Of a DNA stretch of 12,638 nt, positions 6,881 through 12,638 are shown piece by piece. Source of the DNA: Chloroflexi bacterium RBG_13_51_52 (GTDB lineage: Bacteria; Chloroflexota; Dehalococcoidia; Dehalococcoidales; RBG-16-60-22). Position 1 is the stretch's first letter, and each line of letters starts with the position of its first letter. The notes under the pieces are model-generated. The model did not search any database. It saw only the letters and a program-made list of their open reading frames with translations, and was not told the origin of the DNA. The DNA is taken from positions 1 through 12,638 of the forward strand of contig MGMT01000085.1 in assembly GCA_001796525.1 (NCBI GenBank), read 5' to 3'. A program made the translations under genes and the position numbers.

Positions 6881-7081
6881 GCAGTTTTGACTGCCCGGTT
6901 TTGTATCGACCATACCGGTGAAGCGTTGTTCAGAACGCGAGATGGATAGTGATGGTACCGGCAACCGAGAAAAGTTGCTTCAGGCGCTGAATGTGAGGCC
7001 GACATGATTTATTTGGCCATAGCCAGTGCCTGACCGGAACCGGTACCATCATGTTCATAATACGCTAAAGAGCACCGGGCA
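6881..7081 (+). ncRNA. Highly structured intercistronic RNA element, unidentified
   Basis: Nearly all of the gap between the binding-protein and permease genes folds by complementarity. I find P1 TGCCCGGT (6892-6899)/ACCGGGCA (7074-7081); P2 GCGTT (6923-6927)/AACGC (6934-6938); P3, 12 bp, TGATGGTACCGG (6950-6961)/CCGGTACCATCA (7040-7051); P4 GCAAC (6961-6965)/GTTGC (6974-6978); P5, 10 bp, TCAGGCGCTG (6980-6989)/CAGTGCCTGA (7024-7033); and P6 GGCC (6997-7000)/GGCC (7015-7018). P3, P4 and P5 form a three-way junction. The single non-Watson-Crick pair in P5 is G-U on the plus strand but would be C-A on the minus strand, favouring a plus-strand RNA. An alternative hairpin GCAGT (6881-6885)/ACTGC (6890-6894) competes with P1. 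It could protect or end the upstream message, or be a regulatory RNA. It matches no riboswitch class I recognise. Confidence 0.6.
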
Positions 7082-7105
7082 TATAGCTATATATATAAGG
7101 ATAGA

Positions 7106-8020
7106 ATGGTACGTTTTATTATAATACGGCTATTACAGGCGTTAATAACCCTTATCGTTATCTCCATGGTGGTTTTTGCTCTGGCTCGAGCCAGCGGAGA
7201 CCCTGTAATGTTAATGGCACCCCCCATGGCTACACTGGACGACTTGCAGGCGATAAGAGAGTACCTGGGCCTGAATAAGTCATTACCGGAACAATACTGG
7301 ACTTTCCTGAAAAATTCAACCCATGGCGACTTCGGAACATCAATCCATAACAGGCAACCTGTCAGTAAAGTGATTGGGGAAAGGTTGCCTAATACGATAA
7401 CCCTGGGATTATCAGCGATACTTTTAGGAATATCAGTATCACTTTTCCTGGGTGTTACGGCGGCGGTTAAGTACGGCACATGGCTGGATAGCGGGGTGAA
7501 GCTTATAGCTATTCTTGGTCAGGCTTTACCAAGTTTCTGGTTAGCTATTGTGGCTATCGCCATTTTCTCCGTGTGGCTGGGCTGGTTGCCTACCAGCGGT
7601 ACAGGTGGTCCTGACCACTACGTCCTCCCGGTCCTTACTCTTTCTTTTTTTATGTTGCCAATAATGACGCGTTTAATCCGGTCCAGCATGCTGGAGGTCC
7701 TTGACAGCGAATATGTCAAGCTGGCCCGGATAAAGGGCCTTTCGGAGAAGATTGTAGTCTGGAAGCATGCACTGAGAAATGCGATAATACCCCTGCTGAC
7801 CGCGGCTGGCATCACATTTGGCACGATTGTTACCGGTGCCGTGGTGATTGAGACTGTTTTCGCCTGGCCTGGTATCGGCAGGCTGATGGCTGAGTCAGTG
7901 GTTCAACGCGATTTTCCGGTAGTACAGGCTTTGGTATTGCTGGTAGCTATCGTGGTTCTTATGGTGAACCTGCTGGTGGACATTATGTACGCTTACGTAG
8001 ACCCGCGAATAAGATATTAA
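7106..8020 (+). CDS. ABC transporter permease, DppB/OppB type
   Basis: A 304-residue inner-membrane permease. The first helix covers about residues 4-27 and is followed by the 'SGDPV' segment (30-34) typical of DppB/OppB. Further hydrophobic helices lie near 95-120, 130-157, 172-190, 228-250 and 272-297, giving the usual six. The cytoplasmic EAA loop that docks the ATPase is at about 198-225 ('EYVKLARIKGLSEKIVVWKH'). 'VFAWPGIGRLM' near the last loop is a strong family signature. The ATG at 7106 has AAGG at 7097-7100. A perfect 12-bp palindrome ATATAGCTATAT (7081-7092) sits just upstream and could partly hide the site. It pairs with the next gene to form the transmembrane channel for the binding protein upstream. 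Confidence 0.95.
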   Translation: MVRFIIIRLLQALITLIVISMVVFALARASGDPVMLMAPPMATLDDLQAIREYLGLNKSLPEQYWTFLKNSTHGDFGTSIHNRQPVSKVIGERLPNTITLGLSAILLGISVSLFLGVTAAVKYGTWLDSGVKLIAILGQALPSFWLAIVAIAIFSVWLGWLPTSGTGGPDHYVLPVLTLSFFMLPIMTRLIRSSMLEVLDSEYVKLARIKGLSEKIVVWKHALRNAIIPLLTAAGITFGTIVTGAVVIETVFAWPGIGRLMAESVVQRDFPVVQALVLLVAIVVLMVNLLVDIMYAYVDPRIRY

Positions 8021-8039
8021 TATTTATACTGGACGAGGC

Positions 8040-8912
8040 ATGAAAGAAGATAATTTTTGGGCAAAAATAACGCGGTTTTGGAAAAAATTGCGCAGGTATC
8101 CGGTTATTCCGATTGCCATCCTTTTCGTCGTCGTCTTTTTTGCCATATTTGCCAATTTAATCTCGCCCTATTCGCCTGAAGAAATAGCTCTGACGGAAAG
8201 GCTTACGCCGCCGTTCTTCATGAGTGGAGGGAGTACGTCTCATTTCCTGGGGACTGATGCCCTGGGCCGGGATGTCTTAAGTCGCATTATATTTGGCGCC
8301 AGGGTTTCTTTGAGTGTATCGCTGGTGGTCATCGCAATTTGCAGCGCTATCGGAACGATTTTAGGAATGATAGCAGGGTATCTGGGAGGGGGCTTTGATA
8401 ATTTTTTAATGAGGTTCACGGACGCAGCGCTGGCTTTTCCTGCGCTTTTGATTGCACTACTCCTTGGCGCTGTCTTTGGGCCGAGCTTTTATACCGTCGT
8501 CCTGTCGCTTTCGGTACTCGGCTGGGCTCCCTACGCCCGTATGATACGGGGAGAAATCATTAAACTTCGTGAGGAGGATTTCGTAGCACAGGCGCGTATT
8601 ATCGGCAGCTCATCGGCTAGAATATTGGTTAAGCATATCTTCCCCAATATCATCAACACACTGGTAGTGTTGATGACCATGAGTGTGGGGCTGGTAATTC
8701 TAATCGAGGCTTCTTTAAGCTTCCTAGGGGTCGGGATTCCACCGCCAACGCCGTCATGGGGCTCCATGGTATCCGACGGCAGGAATCTCTTCGCCCGAGC
8801 CTGGTGGATCTCTTTATTCCCCAGCCTGGCTATCGGCTTTGTGGTATTGTCCGGGAACTTACTGGGTGATTGGATTCGTGATAGAATGGACCCAAGATTA
8901 AGACAGCTGTAA
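8040..8912 (+). CDS. ABC transporter permease, DppC/OppC type
   Basis: A 290-residue inner-membrane permease, the partner of the gene 19 nt upstream. An N-terminal helix at about 20-43 is followed by the family hallmark 'HFLGTDALGRDVLSRIIFGA' (about 68-87), then a block of five helices. The EAA loop is near 178-205 ('EDFVAQARIIGSSSARILVK'). The C-terminus 'NLLGDWIRDRMDPRLRQL' is characteristic of DppC-type proteins. The ATG at 8040 has only a weak purine-rich site (GGACGAGG), so translational coupling to the upstream gene is likely. In most such operons two ATPase genes (DppD and DppF type) follow; here the operon stops and the next gene is convergent. Confidence 0.95.
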   Translation: MKEDNFWAKITRFWKKLRRYPVIPIAILFVVVFFAIFANLISPYSPEEIALTERLTPPFFMSGGSTSHFLGTDALGRDVLSRIIFGARVSLSVSLVVIAICSAIGTILGMIAGYLGGGFDNFLMRFTDAALAFPALLIALLLGAVFGPSFYTVVLSLSVLGWAPYARMIRGEIIKLREEDFVAQARIIGSSSARILVKHIFPNIINTLVVLMTMSVGLVILIEASLSFLGVGIPPPTPSWGSMVSDGRNLFARAWWISLFPSLAIGFVVLSGNLLGDWIRDRMDPRLRQL

Positions 8913-8987
8913 ATAAGGTACAACCTCAATCCGGATGATGTTGTCTGTTGATTTCCATAACTGGCCAATAGATAATGGGTGAACGGT

Positions 8988-9749
8988 TCATGGATTTTGG
9001 AACTCCCGGGCTAACTCCTTCAGTATTCCCTTTTCCCACTTTATAAACTTCTCTCTACCGAGTGTATATGCCGTAAGTTCCCATTTCATTTCCTTCAGGT
9101 TAGATACTATTGTGGCTAACCAGTTATAGGGTATGGATATCAGCACCCATCCCGGCGGAAAAGCCTCTCTTCCTATAGCGCCAAAGCCCATTCCGGTGAT
9201 AAAGTAATTAATCTTTCCGCTAAGATACGGATAAGCATAAAGCCAGGAGCAGGATAAAGCTGTCGATGTCTTACTCTCGTATATCTCCCCGGTGGAATAT
9301 GCCATTGCCCTCATCACGATTTCGCCCTGCCTGGCCGTGGTCATAAGAATCAAGAGGTCCGGCTCAAAGTTGATCTTGTCCAGCGGTGCCATAGCAACAT
9401 AATTGACAGTACCCTTGCCCAGGCCGTAATTCTGCCGGACGAGTCTTTTGTTGGCACGAGCGTCCTGAAAGATTTCCAGTTTTACTCCCAGTTCTCCGCT
9501 TTCGGCAAATGGCGGACTTCCGTCTCCCACCATACCAAGTGTCTGTTTCCCAAAGCAGTTCTCATTCTTTTTAGTAAAGTAAAAAGGGGCATCCCTTTTC
9601 TGTGCCTCTTTAAGCATTTCACAAAGAGCCAGACTCTTGCCCAGTGTTTGAATACCTTCCGGTTTTTGGAACAGGTACTTGACGCCTACAGGCGGCCTCT
9701 CAAGTTTTAACTTATTAAAGATAGACAGGTCGGTTTGCAGCGGCTTCAT
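8988..9749 (-). CDS. DUF169 family protein
   Basis: A 253-residue soluble protein of the DUF169 family, whose biochemical role is not established as far as I know. Family features visible are 'LERPPVGVKYLF' (16-27), a first conserved Cys in 'LCEMLKEA' (C43), a second in 'ENCFGKQTLGM' (C65), 'APLDKINFEPDLLIL' in the middle, and 'GMGFGAIGREAFPPG' near residues 186-200. There is no signal peptide or membrane helix. The ATG at 9749 follows AAGGAGG by five nt, a very strong site. It is transcribed towards the permease genes and away from the EthD-like gene, with about 210 nt of shared upstream region. DUF169 genes often sit in anaerobic catabolic or metal-related clusters in environmental genomes, so the aromatic-catabolism flavour of the window fits, but I cannot give a function. 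Confidence 0.85.
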   Translation of the reverse strand: MKPLQTDLSIFNKLKLERPPVGVKYLFQKPEGIQTLGKSLALCEMLKEAQKRDAPFYFTKKNENCFGKQTLGMVGDGSPPFAESGELGVKLEIFQDARANKRLVRQNYGLGKGTVNYVAMAPLDKINFEPDLLILMTTARQGEIVMRAMAYSTGEIYESKTSTALSCSWLYAYPYLSGKINYFITGMGFGAIGREAFPPGWVLISIPYNWLATIVSNLKEMKWELTAYTLGREKFIKWEKGILKELAREFQNP

Positions 9750-9817
9750 ATTAACCTCCTTCGATTGTGCCTTTCTCTGCGTTAAATATCAGATTAAGCT
9801 CTCTTTTCTAAGTAAGA

Positions 9818-9844
9818 CTAATATTGCACGTATACGCTTGTCAA
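9818..9844 (-). promoter_or_regulatory. Possible promoter for the DUF169 gene
   Basis: On the minus strand a perfect TTGACA (9844-9839) is followed, after a short 15-nt spacer, by TATTAG (9823-9818, four of six). A perfect 8-bp palindrome CGTATACG lies in the spacer and could be an operator. The short spacer lowers confidence. Confidence 0.3.
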
Positions 9845-9962
9845 GCCTATCCGCAATTACCTTCCAAAAATGACCAAGCCATCTTTTAACCCTTTGCATT
9901 TCACTGTTTTTTCGGAGTATGATACGTTTAGCCAAATAGACCTGAAAAAAAGGAGGCTGGAA

Positions 9963-10271
9963 ATGGCAAAACGAATCATCCTTTACAACCTGGCGGAGCA
10001 TATGACCGATGAAGCATTCAAGGAATACGTTACCAGTGAGAAAGGCCCCCTGATTAATCGTCTTCCCGGTGTTAAGAAATACGAACTGGTCAAGATAACC
10101 GGCGCTATGGGGGGGAAGAGCCCCTACAATTATGCAGGTATCGTGCATTTATCCAATGCGGAGGAATTCGACCAGAAAGCAACTAAAACAAAAGAATACC
10201 AGGACTTTTTAAAGAAATTCATGCCGATGGCCAAAGACATGATCATGCTATCCGGTGAAGAAATTTTTTAG
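9963..10271 (+). CDS. EthD-like small dimeric alpha/beta-barrel protein
   Basis: A 102-residue protein starting at the ATG at 9963, chosen because AGGAGG (9951-9956) lies six nt upstream. The same frame is open back to an ATG at 9870, but that start has no ribosome binding site and its extra 31 residues do not look like part of the fold. The body, with 'MTDEAFKEYVTSEKGPLINRL' split over 14-34 and then 'PGVKKYELVKI', matches the EthD/ferredoxin-like dimeric barrel pattern of strand, helix, 'GPL...LPG', strand. Members include small enzymes and helper proteins of aromatic or ether degradation. It is followed after 95 nt by the acyl-CoA dehydrogenase-like gene in the same direction, so co-transcription is likely. 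The precise activity is unknown. Confidence 0.8.
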   Translation: MAKRIILYNLAEHMTDEAFKEYVTSEKGPLINRLPGVKKYELVKITGAMGGKSPYNYAGIVHLSNAEEFDQKATKTKEYQDFLKKFMPMAKDMIMLSGEEIF

Positions 10272-10307
10272 TCTAAAAAAATGATATTTACATTCTGGCG
10301 ATTCTTT

Positions 10308-10342
10308 TCTGGTTGTAAACGTGACTTATTAAGGAGACCAGA
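10308..10342 (+). promoter_or_regulatory. Second hairpin displaying a Shine-Dalgarno-like sequence
   Basis: TCTGGT (10308-10313) pairs with ACCAGA (10337-10342). The 23-nt loop ends in AAGGAG (10331-10336) with no start codon following at a usable distance. The gene's own site is the AAGGGGGG at 10354-10361. The arrangement parallels that at 5193-5225, and both share the 9-mer ATTAAGGAG. Confidence 0.3.
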
Positions 10343-10366
10343 TAAGGAACCGTAAGGGGGGTAACT

Positions 10367-11587
10367 ATGCATTTAGAGCATCTATTTACCGAGGAAAACC
10401 GCCAGCTCCGGCAGACGCTAAGAGATTTTACCAAAAAAGAAATCATACCCATTACTAAGCAGCTGGAACAAGACTACGACCTGGTGGAGCAGGTCCATCA
10501 AAAACTCGTTGATATCGGTATTCAGGCGTCCGGATACCCCGTTGAATATGGAGGTGGCGGCAACCATTCTATGACCAACTCGGCAATTATCACCGAGGAG
10601 CTTTCCAGGGGTGATGCCGGCATCGCCCTATCGGTAGGTGCGAATATGTCAGGTGCAGGACCGGCTGCGGCTGTCGGCAATAAAGCCGTTCTGGAAAGGT
10701 TTGCGCCTATCTTTTGCCAGGGAAAACTGGCTTATGCCTGCCTGTCCATGACCGATGAAGCCGGAGGGGCTGATACGGAGAACCCCCTGCTGCACGGCGC
10801 CGGCATCAAGACCTCCGCCAGGCTGGTGGGTGACGAATACATCATTAACGGCAGCAAGATGTGGCCCACTCATGGGGGGATAGCTGACAGTTATATCACT
10901 TTTTGTAACACTGATCCCAGCCTTGGCGACGATGGGGTTGCCATGATTATAGTCCCCGGGGACGCGCCGGGACTTACTTTTGGTAAACCGGAAAAGAAGA
11001 TGCTGTTTAAAACGGTAATCAATGGTTCTGTCTATTATGATAACGTTCGTGTGCCGAAAGAATACAGGGTCGCCGGCCCCGGCATGGACGCTAATTTATG
11101 CAACATGCTTACTGCTGTAGCGGGATGGTTTGGGGGTCTCCAGGCTCTGGGCATTGCCGAACGCGCTTTCGAGATAGTGCTGGATTATACCGGGACCCGC
11201 ATGGGGGGATTCAAACCGGTACGTCAGCACAGTATAGTGGCGGGGATAATCGCCGATATGGCTATCGGCATCGAGATGATGAGGGCAGGCCTCTATAACC
11301 TGGCTTTCATGCTCGACAATTCAGACATATACAATCCGATATATGGTCCGTCATGGTCACCGGAGTTCATCGCCAAGACCGCCGTTGTCAGGGTCTTCGC
11401 CGCCGATACGGCCGTTGAGTTAATTAACAAGGGCGCGGAGTTGCTGGGCTCAATGGCTATTTCCGAAGACTTCCCCTATGAAAAACTCTTGAGGGATGTA
11501 AAGATAACCCAGCTCTGGCTCGGGGGACAGCAGATCTGCCGTTACAAGGTTGCCCAGGGTTACTACGATTTAAAGAACTGGGCGTAG
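10367..11587 (+). CDS. Acyl-CoA dehydrogenase-like flavoprotein lacking both usual catalytic Glu positions
   Basis: A 406-residue protein of the acyl-CoA dehydrogenase fold. The N-terminal helical domain begins 'FTEENRQLRQTLRDFTKKEI'. The FAD-binding motif 'CLSMTDEAGGAD' lies near 124-135 and 'INGSKMWPTHGG' near 159-170, matching the TEPxAGSD and NGSKxWITN signatures. The C-terminal helical domain has 'RMGGFKPVRQHSIV' in place of the RxxFGxPI motif. Standard enzymes carry the base in 'YEGT'; here the segment reads 'LWLGGQQI', with L385 at that position. The alternative Glu of isovaleryl- and long-chain enzymes falls in 'AVAGW', apparently Ala. FAD binding looks kept but ordinary alpha,beta-dehydrogenation is doubtful. 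The ATG at 10367 follows AAGGGGGG by five nt. It lies downstream of the EthD-like gene. Possible roles are an unusual CoA-thioester or non-CoA substrate oxidase, or a non-catalytic partner subunit. Confidence 0.9.
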   Translation: MHLEHLFTEENRQLRQTLRDFTKKEIIPITKQLEQDYDLVEQVHQKLVDIGIQASGYPVEYGGGGNHSMTNSAIITEELSRGDAGIALSVGANMSGAGPAAAVGNKAVLERFAPIFCQGKLAYACLSMTDEAGGADTENPLLHGAGIKTSARLVGDEYIINGSKMWPTHGGIADSYITFCNTDPSLGDDGVAMIIVPGDAPGLTFGKPEKKMLFKTVINGSVYYDNVRVPKEYRVAGPGMDANLCNMLTAVAGWFGGLQALGIAERAFEIVLDYTGTRMGGFKPVRQHSIVAGIIADMAIGIEMMRAGLYNLAFMLDNSDIYNPIYGPSWSPEFIAKTAVVRVFAADTAVELINKGAELLGSMAISEDFPYEKLLRDVKITQLWLGGQQICRYKVAQGYYDLKNWA

Positions 11588-11652
11588 TAATTCTGTCTGG
11601 ACTAAATATTATCTTTCAGGTCAACCATGCAGACACGGTGCCGGGTATGTCT

Positions 11653-12528
11653 TTATTTCTCAATCTCGAATTTTATACCCGTCTTGATACCGTAAGTACC
11701 GGCAAAACTCCCTTTATTTTTCGATAGCTGCAATGTCCCCAATGAATTGACAATAATAACAAGTTCGCCTATGTCAACATCATTATATGTATTGCCGATT
11801 TTTGCCTCTAGCAAATTTCCCGTAATAATTATCCGTACCTTATCTCCAGACTGAATTCCGTACTGGTTTAGAGTCTCACCGGTTATATTTGTGAGGCAAT
11901 TACCAAAGTGGTCGATAAAAACCACGGAGCCAGTTAATTTTCCGTCAACAATACTGCTTTCTTGAATATCCAGGATTACAGGAGCTTTCACCGACGGGCC
12001 GACATCTTCAGGCTTATAACCAGAAGCAACCAAAGCACCGATTTTCCCCAGCAAGTAGTGTGAAGACAGAGTAGATATCGGCTGGTCGAAAAGGTCCTGA
12101 TTAGTAACTTCGTAAACGGTCTTGACACCCTCATCCCGTATAACATAGGTAAGCAGTCCGTTATCAGGCGCGACGAAAATCTGGTTCTTGTTGGTAGTGA
12201 GCACCAGTGATTTTTCTTCCGCAGTGCTGCGCGCCCCAACAGCGGCGATAAAGACAACATCTTTTGGGAATTCTTTTGCCGTTAACCCGAGCACATAAGC
12301 GCCGGCGGCAATGTCATAAGAAGCGATACCATGGGTAGCATCGATAACTATAGCTTCAATGAATGTATTATAGATGACCCCTTTAAGCCGCGGTACCCGA
12401 TAATCATCAGTACCATAATCCGTCAATAAAACGAGCGGTATGTCAGACTTTTCTGGTGCGGCGCAGCTAAAAACGGATACCAGCATCAAGATTACTATTA
12501 CCAGCAACAGGATTCTTTTTCTTCTCAT
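11653..12528 (-). CDS. Exported DUF62 (SAM hydroxide adenosyltransferase-like) lipoprotein
   Basis: A 291-residue protein taken from the ATG at 12528, because GAGGTGA just upstream serves it; a GTG at 12534 in the same frame lies within that site. Residues 1-22 are an export signal (basic RRKR, hydrophobic core, 'VFSC' with C22 as probable lipidated Cys). The body matches the DUF62 fold: 'LLTDYGTDDY' (34-43), 'VIDATHGIASYDIAAGAYVL' (61-80), 'APDNGLLTYV' (120-129), and 'DHFGNCLTNI' in the C-terminal domain. Cytoplasmic relatives hydrolyse SAM to adenosine and methionine with a reported Asp, Arg and His triad. Here the usual 'VDPGVGxxR' segment reads 'AAVGARSTAEE' (95-105), so Asp and Arg appear lost, while H157 in 'SSHYLL' is kept. 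Outside the cell SAM is an unlikely substrate; it may act on or bind another ligand. It stands alone, convergent with the acyl-CoA dehydrogenase gene. Confidence 0.88.
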   Translation of the reverse strand: MRRKRILLLVIVILMLVSVFSCAAPEKSDIPLVLLTDYGTDDYRVPRLKGVIYNTFIEAIVIDATHGIASYDIAAGAYVLGLTAKEFPKDVVFIAAVGARSTAEEKSLVLTTNKNQIFVAPDNGLLTYVIRDEGVKTVYEVTNQDLFDQPISTLSSHYLLGKIGALVASGYKPEDVGPSVKAPVILDIQESSIVDGKLTGSVVFIDHFGNCLTNITGETLNQYGIQSGDKVRIIITGNLLEAKIGNTYNDVDIGELVIIVNSLGTLQLSKNKGSFAGTYGIKTGIKFEIEK

Positions 12529-12540
12529 GTTCACCTCTTA

Positions 12541-12555
12541 ATAGCATTATGCTAT
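12541..12555. promoter_or_regulatory. Perfect 15-bp inverted repeat over a -10 box, probable operator
   Basis: ATAGCAT-T-ATGCTAT is a perfect inverted repeat with a one-base centre. It covers the predicted -10 hexamer of the promoter at 12546-12575 and ends 12 nt before the ATG at 12528. A repressor bound here would block RNA polymerase. Confidence 0.45.
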
Positions 12556-12575
12556 GAAATGCCGAAACCGGTCAA
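12546..12575 (-). promoter_or_regulatory. Sigma-70-type promoter for the exported DUF62 gene
   Basis: On the minus strand TTGACC (12575-12570, five of six) and CATAAT (12551-12546, five of six) are separated by 18 nt. The leader would be very short, about 12 nt, leaving just the ribosome binding site. Confidence 0.5.
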
Positions 12576-12638
12576 TCACGTGGACAGCCAATCAAATTTA
12601 TATTAGACGAAGAAAATCATCTTCAAACCACTTAATCT

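Noticed and set aside
6892..7051. Cobalamin riboswitch in the structured gap
   Set aside because: Fragments such as CCGGTGAA, GCAAC and GCCAGTGCCTGACC recall parts of the consensus, but the B12 box and the order of helices do not match, and the position inside an operon is atypical.
8980..8990. TGAAC-G-GTTCA palindrome at the end of the DUF169 gene as a bidirectional terminator
   Set aside because: The one-base centre cannot form an RNA hairpin without opening the stem, and no U-tract follows.
9870..9962. An N-terminal extension of the EthD-like protein
   Set aside because: No ribosome binding site precedes the ATG at 9870, whereas AGGAGG precisely serves the ATG at 9963; a TATGAT -10-like box at 9918-9923 also lies inside this stretch.
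12575..12582. The CACGTGAT octamer shared between this promoter and the palindrome at 3133-3140
   Set aside because: An 8-mer shared once in 12.6 kb on both strands is expected by chance.

Overview
The window is about 12.6 kb of bacterial chromosome. It holds eleven protein-coding genes, one of them cut by the left edge, and I see no tRNA, rRNA, CRISPR array or insertion sequence. The gene set (UbiD-type decarboxylase, FAD oxidases paired with a CCG-domain iron-sulfur protein, DUF169, EthD-like protein, divergent acyl-CoA dehydrogenase, a lipoprotein solute-binding protein with a long Thr/Pro linker) suggests an anaerobic or sediment heterotroph. My best guess is a Dehalococcoidia-like Chloroflexota; this is inference from gene style only, and a deltaproteobacterial lineage cannot be excluded. 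Promoters look sigma-70-like and most genes have strong AGGAGG ribosome binding sites.

Left block (1-4770, all minus strand): a UbiD-like decarboxylase, then after a 250-nt gap with its own promoter, an FAD-binding oxidase, a GTG-started HdrD/GlcF-like iron-sulfur protein and the start of a second, related FAD oxidase. The last three look like one operon. They probably form a flavin dehydrogenase that passes electrons to an iron-sulfur CCG subunit, with the two oxidases as alternative or paired dehydrogenase subunits. The neighbouring UbiD-like enzyme suggests work on an aromatic or unsaturated acid.

Middle block (4771-8912): a 493-nt divergent promoter region, then a family-5 solute-binding lipoprotein and two oligopeptide/nickel-type ABC permeases, all plus strand. 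No ATPase genes follow. Two non-coding features stand out. One is a 5' leader hairpin that carries a near-perfect Shine-Dalgarno sequence in its loop with no start codon after it. The other is a set of nested helices of about 200 nt filling the gap between the binding-protein gene and the first permease gene.

Right block (8913-12638): a DUF169 gene on the minus strand faces the transporter operon and diverges from an EthD-like small protein followed by an acyl-CoA dehydrogenase-like protein. The latter appears to lack a catalytic glutamate at both usual positions. The last gene, on the minus strand, encodes an exported, probably lipid-anchored relative of SAM hydroxide adenosyltransferase (DUF62) in which two of the three reported catalytic residues look replaced. 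Its predicted promoter carries a perfect 15-bp inverted repeat over the -10 box.

No single canonical new defence or mobile system is present. The best candidates for undescribed biology are the structured RNA in the transporter operon, the loop-displayed Shine-Dalgarno elements, and the divergent acyl-CoA dehydrogenase and DUF62 proteins.
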